Shown here piece after piece: positions 11,299 to 23,700 of a DNA stretch of 64,000 nt. Below the pieces are notes generated by a model. That model ran no database searches, was not told the origin of the DNA, and was given only the letters and a program-made list of their open reading frames with translations. Source of the DNA: Oxyruncus cristatus (lineage: Eukaryota; Chordata; Aves; Passeriformes; Cotingidae). The stretch lies in contig VXAY01007399.1 in the NCBI GenBank assembly GCA_013399855.1, positions 749,034-813,033 of the forward strand, in the 5' to 3' direction. The position numbers and the translations under genes are program-made. How positions within the stretch are numbered: position 1 is the first letter of the stretch; each line of letters begins with the position of its first letter.

Positions 11299-14200
11299 GC
11301 CCTCCCGACAGATAAACCCTCTCCTGGGATATAAGACAGCAGAAATAAGCTTCCTTGGAAAGCTCTACTGGTGGTCCTTTGAGGAAGATTTGAGAAGTTA
11401 GAAGCCCACAGAGCACAGGAAAAGAGAGAAGCAGACCCCAGAGAGATGGCAGACAAGTGAGATCAAGGTTCTCTGCCTCTTACCAAGGTTGATCCTGATT
11501 TCCTTGATAGGGAAACCTATCAGGGCTTGGCACTTGTCTCAAATGACAGCACGTGTTTGCTATGGCTCTGTAGTTTCTCACAAAACAATGATTTCTTTTA
11601 TTTTCTTTTTTTTTTTTTTTCTCCTTGTTTTCTGCTTTCTCTCGTTCTTCCCCTTGCAACCATAGCCACTGGCTGCTGTCTGGCAGGTTGGCTACGGGAC
11701 ACCATTTACAGCTGGATGGGTGAGCAGGTACCTGTGCAGTGCTGACTGTTACAACATGGAGGACATATCCCAGCAGCTGTCCCTGGGAATTAAACATCCC
11801 TGGCTGTTTGGACAGGAAACAAGGCTCTGGCTTTGCGCTACTTGGCTTGGGAGCAACGTGAGAGTATGCCAGAGTATTTGTTAGAAAGAGGGAGAGCCAC
11901 AGAGCTGGATCAATTTGCAGAGGAAGGGCTGTAGCCTGTATAGCTTGTTTCCCCTGCAGTGGCATCACCTGCAGTGGTTTCTTTACCAGGGCTACTTAAA
12001 ATGTGCATGATGGGCTGGCTCTAGCTCCTCTTCCAGGCAACAGTGGTGGCTGCTACCTGCATCACTGTTACTTCTAGAACTCAATCAGGCCCGTGGGGCA
12101 AGGAGTGGGATTGCTTCCTGGGTGGTGTCTATGAACAACACAGGTGTTGAGGAGGACAAACAGTGAGGCATTTTGCTTAAACCGTTACGTTCCCACTCAC
12201 CTTTTGGGTGATGTGTAGGGAAGAGGCAATGGAGAGAGTATTATCTATTAAAAACACAATCAGATGTTGAACTATGATCCAGGGGGAAAAATTCACCATG
12301 CACTGTAGTGCTTTTGTTTTGCCTTGAATAGAATCAGACCTGAAATGCTGGAGGTGGTAGAAAATGAAGTATTTCCTACCCTGGGCAGCTTGTGCAAGGC
12401 AGAAATGTGTGCAGGCATGTGAAGTAAAGATGATCCCTGCACCCAGCAGGTGAGGAGGCAGCAGCAGCTGTAAACTCACGCCAGCAGTGTGCTGGGCCTG
12501 GGACACCGTCACACTCATAGGGGCCACTTTGATGGACTAGAGTGTGGGCTGAATCAGGCTCCTGTGCCAAAAGAGCTCTTCCTCAGCTCAGGAAGGTTTT
12601 GCAGGATCAGACCCTGATAGTGCTGCAGGAGGTGCTGACAACACATCAGTGCATGTCATCATCAGGTTGTGGCTGGAGGGATGTATGGGTTGAGCATGCT
12701 GGCTTGGATCATGTCCCATGCACAGTTCTAGGGCTGCCAGGCACCACAGCCAGAACACTCAGTGCTCACCTGGAATACATTGCACGATATATTTAGAAAC
12801 TGGCTTTTTATTACTTCATTGCTTTTAATTACATTCAGCTTTTCTGATATTTCTGCTGGTGGTCGGCCACATGGTTTTGCAAAAAAAAAAAAAAACAACA
12901 AAAAAAGCTGCCATCCAGCAGCATGTGGGCCCTGTGTCTGCCTGTGAGCCAGGTCCCATCTGGCTGTAATTACTAGCTTCACATCAGCAGAAGAGTGTAA
13001 TATTTAAACACAAATGTTTGATGTTTGCATAGTAAACCTCAGGATGGAAAGCTCTTGCTAATCAGCCTGCAGGGAGGAGGTGGGCTTGCTGCAGGTGAGC
13101 ACTGAGATGTGTGGGTTGTAGCTAGACTTTGTGGGGCTTTATGGGGATAGGGGGAAGAGCAACACTGAGTCCAGGAGCCCTTCATGCCTTGCTCTGGGCA
13201 GAAGCTCCACACAGCTCCTCGTTTCTTGCTTAGGCAAAGGAGCTCCATCTGTGGGCTACGAGCCATGCAGAGCGGTCAGGTGCGAGGCAGCTGACCCTGG
13301 CAGGGATCTCCCATCTCTTCCCTTTCAGTACATGATCCTGAAAGCTTGCAAGATGGTAGAAGAGCTCCTGAAATCAGCACAGCTCCTTGCCCAGTGTAGT
13401 AGCCATCAGGATGGAAAACAACGCCTGTTAGGTCTCAGCAGCTCAGGGAGCAGCTATGCCTGGAAAGCAGCACAGGCTCTGGCACGTTCCTTGAGTTCCC
13501 AAGGTCACAGAAACACGGACTATCTATTGCACTGGCCCCTATAAAGATTGAGACCACAGCAGGCATTAGTTACTACAGGTTGGATCTTATCTCTGCCAGA
13601 GAAGGTGTTTGATGGTGAGCCCTTCCAAAGGGCCTTTTCCTGCTCACAGTGGACCCAGTCTGATACCTCTTGTGTACAAGACATTGCCTCTCTGTCCTTC
13701 CATCCTGATCCTTTGGGGAAGGAAACCAACAAACTAGTATGTCATCCTGCTCCAATTGGGATGACAAGTGAGAAAACAGCTTTAGCAGCTCCCAGGCACC
13801 TCTGGAAGGTGACAGACACGTGTGCTGCCTGCAGCATCCTCCATTTAGCATTAAGGTCCAAGGACAACCAGTCACACCCAGCCAAATGACAGTCTTGGAC
13901 CTGGTGGTCCTTGTGCCACCTTCTGTAGGGTAAACAGCACCCTTGGTTTGTTCCTCATGGGGAAGAAAAACCTCACCTGGAGATGGTTTTCAATTATGAT
14001 GCCATCGTGGGACTAGTGGCTGGCTCCTCCTGAGCTTGTCCAGCCAGAGCTTAACCTGTCACAACTTGTCATTTTATATGTGCAGGAAGCTAGAGCCTAG
14101 GATAACAGGATAATAATAATAGGATAACAAATGCCTCCTCAGTGTCTCAGGGGGTTTGGGGACCTATTCTCTGCAGCTTGCGCACCCAAGGTGAGCCAGC

Positions 14201-14982
14201 CCCACTGTCGTCATCGCCTCCGTGAAGCATTGCTCATCTCGACAAACTTTAAAGCTGCATCCTGACAGACCAAAATAAATCAATCAATAAATAAATTGTC
14301 CGTCTCGTCTACTGGATTCTGCAGTTTATTTCCTCGGCGCTGATGAAAAATAGTTGGATGCTTAGTAGCTTCATGAGACTAATTATGATAAACGGCCCCA
14401 TCGCTGCTAATATCCGGACATTAATTCCCAGATGGAGCTGCAGAAAATGTCAGGAATGGAAATGTCAGCTCTCTAAAAGGACCTGGCAGGTATTGAAGTG
14501 GGGACTGGAGCGTCAGCAGAGGAGGAGTAGGGGGAGATCTGGGAATTAGCAGGATGTCGGTACACATTTGGAAGCTATAATTCTTCTCACTTGACTGCCC
14601 AGTTTCTCCCAGCAATGCCACAACCACGGCTCCCTTCGGATTTTGCCTGCTCTGAGCTTTGCTCCCAGTACTGAGGCAAAAGATTGGCACTCACTAAGTG
14701 GGTGACACTTTCTTTGGGCAGAAGAGGCTCAACCTTAAGCTTCAGAAATCTCCTCCCCACTGAGATCCCCAGAAATGTTGCCCTGCTCTGCAGGATGGAC
14801 ACACCAGTAATTGCCCTTACACTGAGTGTGGGGCAGGCAGGCTGACAGGCCACGAGAGGTCACACCCAAACTTGGCTTCCATTCTCCTCTGGGTTTCATA
14901 TCTGCATTAATATTTACATTGCTACAATTATCAGTTGCTACGAAAATCTGATGGAAAACAGCAAAACAAAGCCCAAAACCAA

Positions 14983-15108
14983 AAATTTGTTTGGTTTTTT
15001 TGTGGGTTTTGTTTGTGTTCTGTTGGGTTGATCATTTGTTTTTGTTTAGGTGGGGGGGGTTGTTTGTTTGTTTTGGTGGTTTTTTTGTTGTTGTTGCTTT
15101 CCACCAAC
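14983..15108. repeat. G/T-rich low-complexity tract
   Basis: TTTG, GTTT and GGGG runs dominate, with a G8 run and a TTG triplet stretch. It resembles the reverse complement of the tract in intron 16. Confidence 0.75.
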
Positions 15109-18100
15109 AGTTTTTATTAGTTTCAGAGGTCTATTTATGGAGAATATTCCCTGCCAAGTGAGAAGGTACTGCAAGAGTATATGGACCAGCCAGACAAATG
15201 ATATGAACTTCCAGCTACTGACAGCACTGTGCCAGTGATGGCAGGAAGTCAGGCTGGCACCTGGTGCAATAAATTAGCTGATGAACAAGTTCAAGAAAGT
15301 ATATTTTGAAGCCATTATAAATCCAAAAATGTTAGTTTGTACTCTCATGGTGCAAAGAAGTGCATTGGTTTTGCTTCTCTGTTCAGCCCACTGGCTCAGG
15401 CCCTGCTGTCTTCACCTGCTGAAACAGTGGTGTTCAGGTGGGGATCTATCCCAGATTTTGGCACATGCTTTCCAGTGGAAAAAATCTGAACAGATTGGGG
15501 ATTCCTTGATCAGATGCCAGTTGGTTGAAAGAAAGGCTTTTCACAGGAGTCTGTTATTGTTTGTCAGCAAAGGCTGGAACTTTTGCTTAAAGCCAGATGA
15601 TTTTGATGCTTACCTGCTGAGAGCAGATATCACATTGAGCCCGATGGTTCTGGTCCAGACCACAGACAAAGAAACAGAACCCTCTACACTTCCCAGCAAC
15701 TGGCTTTGTGGTAGAGAGCCAAGACGTCTCTGTCTCTTATGGAAAGCTTGATGTTCCTCTGGAAGCTTCAGGGAAAATTTCCAGCCTTTCTAAAAGCAGT
15801 CAAGTCACGGGAAAATGCCTGCACCATATCTGCTGGGGGAGCAAGTCCCAGTCTCCTCTGTATGTTCTGACAGATGATCTGTCATCTGGGGCTGCTGGAA
15901 ATCTTGCCATTGATCTGGCTGGGGCTTCTGAGGAATTTGAGGATTTAAGCCCACAGGATTTGGAAGCCAGAGGGTGGGATACTCAGGAGCACCTCTGCCA
16001 ATAATCTGCTCTGAAATCAAGGTCCCTATAAAGTACACATAGGCTCTTCTTGGAAAAATCTCCCAGCTTACTGCTGACTGACAAGGTCTTTCTACCTGCA
16101 GCCCCACGGAGAGGATGGCAGCACTGTGTTTGAGGCAGTTCTGGCCAATTCTGCTGAACCAGTTGTGAAAAAATGCCAAGCTTCTCTGCCCACCACTGCT
16201 GAGACCTCACCTTTGAGGCTTATTTAGCTTCTCAATCACCACTGCTCCCTGAGTGCTCAGGCTTGGCCCTGGCAATCCTCACTGTCATCTCCCTGCTTCC
16301 AGACAGCCCCATGCTTTTTGCATGCCTTCCTTGGGGAAGTAGCCTCTGCCTGAAAATTCCCTGGGGAAGCCTTCTGGCTGGGTTAATGGTGTGATCCCCA
16401 ATGTGAGGGAACACACCCTGGGGAGATGACGTGCAGTGTCACAGTGGGGAAGATGAGAGATAAAGTTGACTAACAGGAGTGTCACTATGCAAGTCAGAGG
16501 CTCATTTGCTTTTTGAGGCTTCAGTGAAAACTGGCTGGAAAGTAGAGAACTTTCAGCTGGCTGCTCCAAACTGCTCCCTGGTCCCAGTCTGCCTGAATTC
16601 AAGGTTAACAGCCTTTCATTGAGAGAGCTGTTGAAAGCAGCAGGAATATAAAGAGAATCTGGCTTGATATTACCTGCCCAGAATCAACCTGCCCCTTCAG
16701 GAGAAGTGCTTAGGAAACAAGAAGCCAGACCTTGTCCTGATTCTCCCTGCTTTATGACTTTTTCATGGCTTTGTGTTTTTGGCATTCAATCTGAGGACTT
16801 TCTGTCAAATGTACTGTTAGCATTGTCAACATGTGCTGTTTTACTCTAGATTAATGCTGTATCTTCTGTGTGGGAACACATGTAGGTGTGGAGACAGAGA
16901 AATCTAGGGCCTTATTCTCCAGTGGCCTTGTGCTTTGAGGATCATTTACACTTTCAGCAAAATGTGTGTGGGGTGGGTATGGAAACACTGCTAAATCTGA
17001 AGGGGCCTGCCACCCACGGTAGGGGGTAGGTGCAAGTGATGAAACAAAACAACCAGCACATCATCTCTGAGGTCCACAGAAGTGGAGATTTTTGATATTT
17101 TATTATTCATCCCATAACTAAGGGAAGGGTGTTCTCTGTAGAAGTGAGTGTGGTGTGATATCCAGTCCTGGCAACGGTGTGTTCTGAGGTATTGGCTTGG
17201 GAAAGAGGCATGAGAGTCAAAGGAGTGAAAGTGGAGGTCAGGAAAAGTGGCTCCAACAGCTCACGGACCATGTAAGACAGAAGCTGGGACCTTCAGCCAG
17301 AAAAGAGCCTCAGAGGCAGAATAAGCTATTAGCACGTTTCACATATTTTTCCTTCCCAGTGTCAGCTCACATCCCAACAACTATTGAAACTGGTTTGATT
17401 CTTGTGTCTGGTAGCTGGGAGGGATGAGAGGTCTCTCCCTTCCTATGAGTTCAGACTCTGCTAAACCCTGCTCATGCTTTCATGCCAGTGGTGTGGCTGT
17501 CTGGACAGGGAGAGAAGCGTTTACCTTCTCCCAAAACAACCTCACACTAAGGAAAACACTGGTTAAGTCACTGATCATCCTGTTTCAGTAGGGACTTGGG
17601 AACCTCTTCTTGGAGAACTGTTTTCCTGGGAACTCAGCATCACCTGTAATTATGGGTGGATCTGTGGCCTCGAAAGAGCCCGTGGTAGGAAAGGAGCAGA
17701 AAGAACTGTCAGAAGAAAGACAACATTAAACCTTTTGTGCTGACCCTGCTGGGAACGGCATCTCAGCTTTGACTGATACGAGAAGGTGAAAGCACAGACA
17801 CGTGCCGACCAGCACCACTGCCACTTTGAACCTGCCCTTTGCAAGTGGGTGGGCATCACGTTCCACTGCCTGAGCTTCCTGGCCTAAAGGAGAACTCACT
17901 GAAGCAGGACACAGTGCCAGCACATCCTGCTGCAACACCTGGAGCGAGTCTCTAGGGAAGCAGAAGGCCCTTCTGAAGGCAGGTCAGGGAATGAATCTGT
18001 CCTGGCAGCACATGGATGGAGAGCAGGTGGCTCACACACCTGTCTGCTTTTTGTTCTGGCCTGGTGGGTTTGTGAAGACCCAGCCACTCGAATCAGCTCG

Positions 18101-19757
18101 GCTTTCATCTCCTGACTCGCTGAAGCATTTTGTGGCAAACTTTGAAAGCCTGGTCAAAAAAAGAAGCCAAGCTAATCACAGGGACAGCAAGACCTGCTGT
18201 GAATACCAACCTGCTGCAGGGTGGATGAAGCCAGGATGGGATGGACAGGTATTTTTCCCATGTGAAGGGGCTCCACCATTGTTTCCTCCCAATCAGAGGA
18301 GCCACCTGGGATGTGACTCCAGGGAACTCCAGCAAGAGCTGTAATTATATCAAACATAATTGAGGCAAGCCAGCAGCACTCCTTACTTAAATAAAGCAAT
18401 GAGGACAGCAGTATGACAAAGGACTTACACCTGGGAGTTTCTGCAGCATCTGCTGTTTTCAGTGGGCCCAGGAGCAGCTCAACATGGAGTGCAAATCCAA
18501 ACAGAGACCTCCTTGCTGCATGAGGCTGATCCAGTGAACACCTTGGCAGCAGCTGAGCACTGCTGGGAGGCAGCTTGCTTGTCTGGAGAAGCCTGTTTTT
18601 CTTCTTTGAGGCTGTGCCTGCCACGGCCTCCACCTTTCTCTGCCCAAACCTCACATCCTCTTACTTGCAAATTTTTGGATGGTACAAATGCCCCTTCCAC
18701 CCTTGACTCCCAAGCCCTTTGCACCTGGCAGGTGCCCAGGCAGGGAGAAGAGCCAGTTCTCATGGACTGGGCTCTGCTGCCTCCCCATGGCATGCCCCCC
18801 ATCCTGGTGCCACTTTGCCTGACCCTCTCCCCCCATGCAAGGCCACGTGGGCATCCCTTGGGCCTGCTGTGTTATCCTCACGAAGCCCTGCAGAGCCCTG
18901 TTCCTCTGGCCCTGCTTTCTAGGACTTGCACCCCTCCCCATGTGCTGAGCTGGACAGGAGCAGGACTTACTGTCAGCACTCTGCCAGACTGGACAGGCCT
19001 GGGCAGTCTCAAAGGAGCTGTGAAGCAGCCCCTGCCCACAGCTCTCATCCTGCAGAAGCCTCTACTCGCCTCCTGCTTCATCCTTTCCTCCTCCTCCTCT
19101 GCCCTTTGTACTCCCTCACACTAGATCTCTTACTTTTATGGCTTGGGTTTTTTTCTCTTTAAATATTTTTCTCTCTGCTTTTCCACCTCCTTCCTCTCCC
19201 CCAAAATAATCCAAACCTGTTCTCCCTCACTCCCCCGCAGGGCTGGCACTGCTTGTCCCTTCCCCACCATCTCCTCCCTGGCAGACCAGCTTGTTGGGGC
19301 CTATCCAACAGGACTCAGTGCCACTTTTCCTTCTTTAGGTCATGCCATGTTCTCAAGGGCCGGTAGCCCCCCATCCCAACCCAGTGTGACCTCTTAGCTC
19401 AAGACTTTTGTGGGTGCATAAGGTTGGTCATAGACAATGACATGGTGAAGCTCTGCATCAGCAATCTGCCTGCCTGCAATGGTTTTAGGGATGGGATGGA
19501 GGTGGGATCTGCTGGACCTTCCTGGACAGTGGCCAGTGGGGTTGGCAGTCAGCTGGCATGGAAGGTGACACTGGGGCAGCAGGCACCCAGCCCCTCACTG
19601 CCCTTGCACAGGGAATGGGGTCTGTCCCCAGTGGCACTCAGGGGCTCCTTGGTGGTTGCAACCTGCACCCTGCGGCTGGCAGCCCTGGAAGGCACGGCTG
19701 GGGATGACTCGGTGGCAGTGCTCCACTGTGGTGGCCCTGGGGTGGTGACTCAGTGGT

Positions 19758-19992
19758 GACTCCTGAGGTAGCAAGGGGGGCTCTGTGGTGTCCCCGTGGT
19801 GGCAGCCCAGGAACGCCAGTGGCAGCTCGGTGGTGGTGGCTCCGAGGTGGCACCGGGGGCTTTACGGTGTTGCTGCGGTGGCAGCTGAGGTGCTGATGGC
19901 TCTGAGCTGGCACAGGGGGCTTTGAGGTGTCCCTGCCGCGGCAGCTGAGGTGGTGGGGGTGGCTCTGAGGTGGCACTGGGGGCCCTGCACGG
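19758..19992. repeat. 60-63 bp GC-rich minisatellite
   Basis: Units with a CTCYGAGSTGGCAC...GGGGGC core recur at about 19760, 19840, 19900 and 19963, spaced 80, 60 and 63 bp. Each includes a CGGTGGCAGCTGAGG-like segment. The array abuts the CpG island and accounts for the repetitive His/Pro/Ser protein predicted on the minus strand. Confidence 0.7.
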
Positions 19993-20790
19993 CCCCTCGC
20001 TGGCACCAGCCGGCCGGGGCAGCCCCCGCCGCCCAAGTAGGGCGCTCCCCCCCGCCCCGGGCGTGGTGCGGCCCGGCCCGCGCTGCCCGGCGCCTCCTCC
20101 GGACCAGCCCAACGACCCGCGGAGGGGGAGGGAAGCCGCTCTCTCCAGTCGGAGCCTTGCGCCCGCCCCTTACTCCCGTAGCAACGGGTCCGGCGTCGGG
20201 GCGGACTCGGGGCGGACTCGGTCTGGCCGGTGCGTACCGCCCGCAGCAGGGCCGGGCTGGCTCCCCACCGCCCGCCCGGGGCTGAGGGCTCCGCGGAGGG
20301 CTCGGCGGTTGGAATGGAGACCCCGGGTCGGGCCTGGCGGAAGGGAGGGCGCCCCGGGCCGGCGGGCGGGCGGGCGGACACGCAGGTGCGGGTGGTGAGG
20401 AAGCCCCCGCGTGTTTTCAAGGCAGTGGAAACATCGGGCAGGGTCAGGATACCTTTAGAGCATTGGAAGTGGGTGCCCCGCGCGGCTGGTGCGCAGGGTG
20501 GGCGCTGCCCCAGCTCCACACGTGGCGCGTTAAAACAGCCCCTGGGCTGCTTCTCCCGCACCCTTGTTCGTTTCATAAATGAAACAAACAGCAGTCCTCG
20601 TTTCATCTGTGTTGTGCTTCGTAAGCGAAAGCAGCGCTGTTGGAGTCTCGGTGCCGGTGTTTGGCGGGGTGTCTCTCGGCACCCACCGCGCCTGTCAGCC
20701 CAAGGGGTGCCGTTCGGGCGCTCGGTGTGTAACGAGCAGCACCGGTCGCCGCCCGTCCTGCTGCTCCCCCTCCCCGTGCCCTCCCGTTCG
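19980..20790. promoter_or_regulatory. DNAH1: CpG island, candidate DNAH1 promoter and first exon
   Basis: This is the only long GC-rich, CpG-dense block in the window, which otherwise looks CpG-depleted. It holds GC-box-like motifs: a tandem TCGGGGCGGAC at 20196-20206 and 20207-20217, and CCGCCCC near 20163. It also holds CCCGTAGCAACGGG at 20175-20188 with an RFX half-site. A donor-like CAG|gtgcgg sits at 20385/20386. It lies 4 kb upstream of the first recognised DNAH1 exon on the same side, so it is the natural promoter candidate. It could also serve a divergent transcript, for which I see no coding exons. Confidence 0.6.
20175..20188. promoter_or_regulatory. RFX X-box half-site in CpG island
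   Basis: CCCGTAGCAACGGG contains a perfect right half-site RGYAAC (AGCAAC at 20180-20185) and is itself a 5-bp inverted repeat (CCCGT/ACGGG). The left half matches the X-box consensus poorly. RFX factors acting through X-boxes drive many ciliary genes. Confidence 0.4.
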
Positions 20791-23700
20791 GAGGGTTGGT
20801 TGTGTGGTGCTTTCCCGTGGAGAAAAGAATGCATTTAAAAACCCAGAGGAAAATCAATTTTAGAACCCTGCAAATTGTTGGAGGGAATGGGTTGCTATAA
20901 AGCTCGAAATTACTTTCGACTCTCTTTTTAGAGTAGAAGGGATTTGAAGTAGGGGATGATGTTTAAAGCAGTTTGTTGAGGTCGCATCACCTTGCTGGAG
21001 CTTATATTGTATGGCTTAAATTATGGGAAGAAGGAATTTCTACATGTTGGTGTCCAGATGGTGTACTAGCTGGGGTTCTGGCTATCCACAGATAAATAGA
21101 TTTCAGATAAATACTAGATTTCAATCTGCGGTTTTGCTTAGGGGTTAGATGATATTTAAAGTACTATTCTCCTTTTCTTTTGCAATTTTTAGCCATTTTG
21201 AACCTTATTTGAAAGAAAAGAGTCCCATTTTGTCAAAGCTTTGGATCAAAGAATTGAAATAGAGGCAACAGATCAAAAAGCTTGTACCAGACGTTGAGCA
21301 AGACACGTGGGAGTTTGACTTCTTGGATGTGTAAAGCCTGGATTTACTGAGAAATTGTAATTATAGTTTTGCCACAATGACACACAGACGCTGTAGCTAG
21401 TGTTGTGTCAGCAGTGCCATAAGAATATGCTCTCGTTTTGAACAGTTTAGCATAATACATTGTACCTGGTATGTCTAGGAAACTTGCTTTTCAGGTGTGA
21501 GAGGGCATGACTGAACTGCTGCAAAGATATGTGCTTCAGCAGTCGGGAAAAGGTTTTTCCAAGCTTATTATAGCTAAAGCTGGGACAGCTGGGTGCCAGG
21601 CAGATGTTTGCTGTTGAAGAGTGTTCCCAGATGTGCAGGGGCAGTGGGGAGTGAAAGATTATTGAGGTGGGCAGAGGAGCTGCTTTCAGGTGCTTGCTGC
21701 AGGATGGAAGGTGCTCCCTTCCTCAAGGCTGGGCAATCCATACCAAGCTCTGCTGCTCAGGGATGAGGATCTGGGGTCACCCTCGGAGGGAGGGGAGGAC
21801 AGACCTCAGGTCTACACACAGAATGCTCATGGTTTCGGGGGTGTGGGAAGGCAGGCAGTGCTGTCAACTGAGTTGGAGGCTGGGAAGGAGTGAACTGCTT
21901 TGCAATAAGCCCCTTGGCTCCACAGCTAGGCTGAATAAAAGAGAGGGGGGTCTCTCTTCTCCTCTTTTAAACCAGCCTGGAGACTGTTCCTGAGGGCTGG
22001 ATGGAAGCACCAAACCACCTCCTAGCTGGCACTGGAGCAAGCTCTCTACCATGCTCTCGGAAACCTCCTTACTGGAAAAGCTAGCCGTATTCCAGCAGCT
22101 GAGGTGGCAGGAGAGTAGGATTCCCTTTGTGCTTAACAGTTCTCCCATATCTATATCAGCTTTAGGGCACTCAGACAAGCTGTTTTACTAATTTGTTGGG
22201 GGAATTGCTGGGAACACTTTGGAGGCCTGGTTTTGTTCTTTATATTTGGTGGTGTGTCAGGGTTTTTTTGCAGTTGCAAACACCAGACCTTCCCTCTGTG
22301 CAGCTGAGAGCATCTGTCCATGAGAGCATCATGGATGTTTTTGAGCTGGACACTGAGTAGGGGTTTGTTTTATTTTGAGATAAGTGCTGAGGAAGGACTT
22401 TACAGAGGTGTGAGTACATAGGGAGCAAAGTGGCAAAGAATTAGGCCTGCTGTGGCCTGGCTTAGTACCCACTTCCCCATCATGGGAACCTGGCTGTCAG
22501 CAGCAGCAGCCACATCATTTTGTTTTTAGGCAGAGATTGACAGTCCTGCTAAACTGGGAGTGGGCTCAGTCACTCACCTTACTAAAGGTTTAGGTGAACC
22601 TGGCATCCTGGAGCTGGCTTTTTTGAACTGGATGAGTTTTGGAGGTAAAAGCAGAGCAAGTCATGTTGCCACATTGGCCCTGCTTCCAGGCCAAGGATGC
22701 TCAGGTGACATATCAGGGGAGGCACCACAGGGTCGTTCCACCTTGCTGCTGTTCTCTGTGCTGGTGCAGGAGGCACGAAAGAGTCCAGCAGTGATTCATC
22801 AGGAATCCTTGGATCTTGGCTGATACCAATCAATCCTGCTGGGCTGCTAAAATAGATATGGCCAGAGCATAAAATAGCTAATAAAAACAAAATCCTCCAT
22901 GGAAAATTCATTCTTCAGGGTGTGAGGTTCCAGTTGCCATGCCAAAGCGAAGCTGAGAGGAGAGAGATTTGATATTTTCTAGCTTGAAGGAGAGGAGGGG
23001 GTATTATTGATCTCGTCTCCCAGGTCTTTCCAATCTATTCGTTTACTCCATTTCACTTAAAAGATTCGCATCATGGTAACCTTGATTTATTATCTGATTT
23101 CTTTTTTGATTCAACCTCTCAGAATTGTGCACTGGCTTGAACCTGCAGTAATAAACCAGCACAGTTATTCCCTCTTATCTCCGGCATGCATGTAATGCTT
23201 TCTCTGCTGCCTGTACCCAATTCATTCTCAAAGACAGGCAGCAAGGTGAAATTTAGAAAAGATTGCCCTCTCTCATCAAGTGTATAGGACAGGCAGAGTT
23301 TTCACTCCATTCAAGAGCAGAGCAGAGAGGGCATGGCAGGAAGGGATGCTGTGGTGTTGCCTCCAGGTCAGGTTGAGACTCCAGGCAAGTACTGTGCCAG
23401 CTGTGGCCTGCAAGACCAGGCAAGGTCTTTCCAGCACTTAGCTTTGGGAAGCTGGAAGGCTCCTACTGCAGAGGCTTGGCTTCCAGAAGTAAGGAAGATC
23501 TTAGCAAGGGTGCAGGACACAAACCATTAGTCAGGTAGGGCTGGATGAGGAGTCTGGGTCTAGCCCTGAGCAGGAATGGATCAATGAACTGTGTTGCCCT
23601 TGGAGTATCTCTGAGAGACACCGTGGAGAGCTTTGACTCATAATTTATAGGAATCAGCTACACGGGTATGTGTACATCATTATATCAGTGCATGTGTGTG

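Larger units (their letters stand above)
9297..19757. other. Non-coding stretch with low-complexity tracts
   Basis: No gene was recognised. Contents noted: a TTTTCCCTTC decamer in about three copies (11269-11298), T15 at 11606-11620, an A-rich tract near 12882-12906, AAT-rich repeats at 14270-14297, a G/T-rich tract at about 14983-15108, and GC-rich C-heavy sequence at 18.6-19.3 kb that yields spurious long frames. A CNE-like block lies at about 14210-14460. Confidence 0.5.

Noticed and set aside
12882..12906. A-rich run considered as the tail of a processed pseudogene
   Set aside because: No coding or gene-like sequence precedes it and no target-site duplication was seen.
15281..15751. 156-codon plus-strand open frame
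   Set aside because: No recognisable domain. Cys and Leu-rich composition fits chance translation. Without homology it is not supported.
18462..19124. 220-codon open frame on the plus strand
   Set aside because: C-rich sequence, Leu/Pro/Ser-heavy product, no recognised motif and overlapping open frames on the other strand.
20196..20217. Tandem 11-mer considered as a mobile-element target duplication
   Set aside because: Adjacent GC boxes in a CpG island explain it better, and no inserted sequence lies between the copies.
19638..20834. 398-codon open frame on the minus strand
   Set aside because: It runs through the minisatellite and the CpG island. Stops are rare there because of GC content, and the predicted protein is a repetitive His/Pro/Ser/Arg product with no domain.
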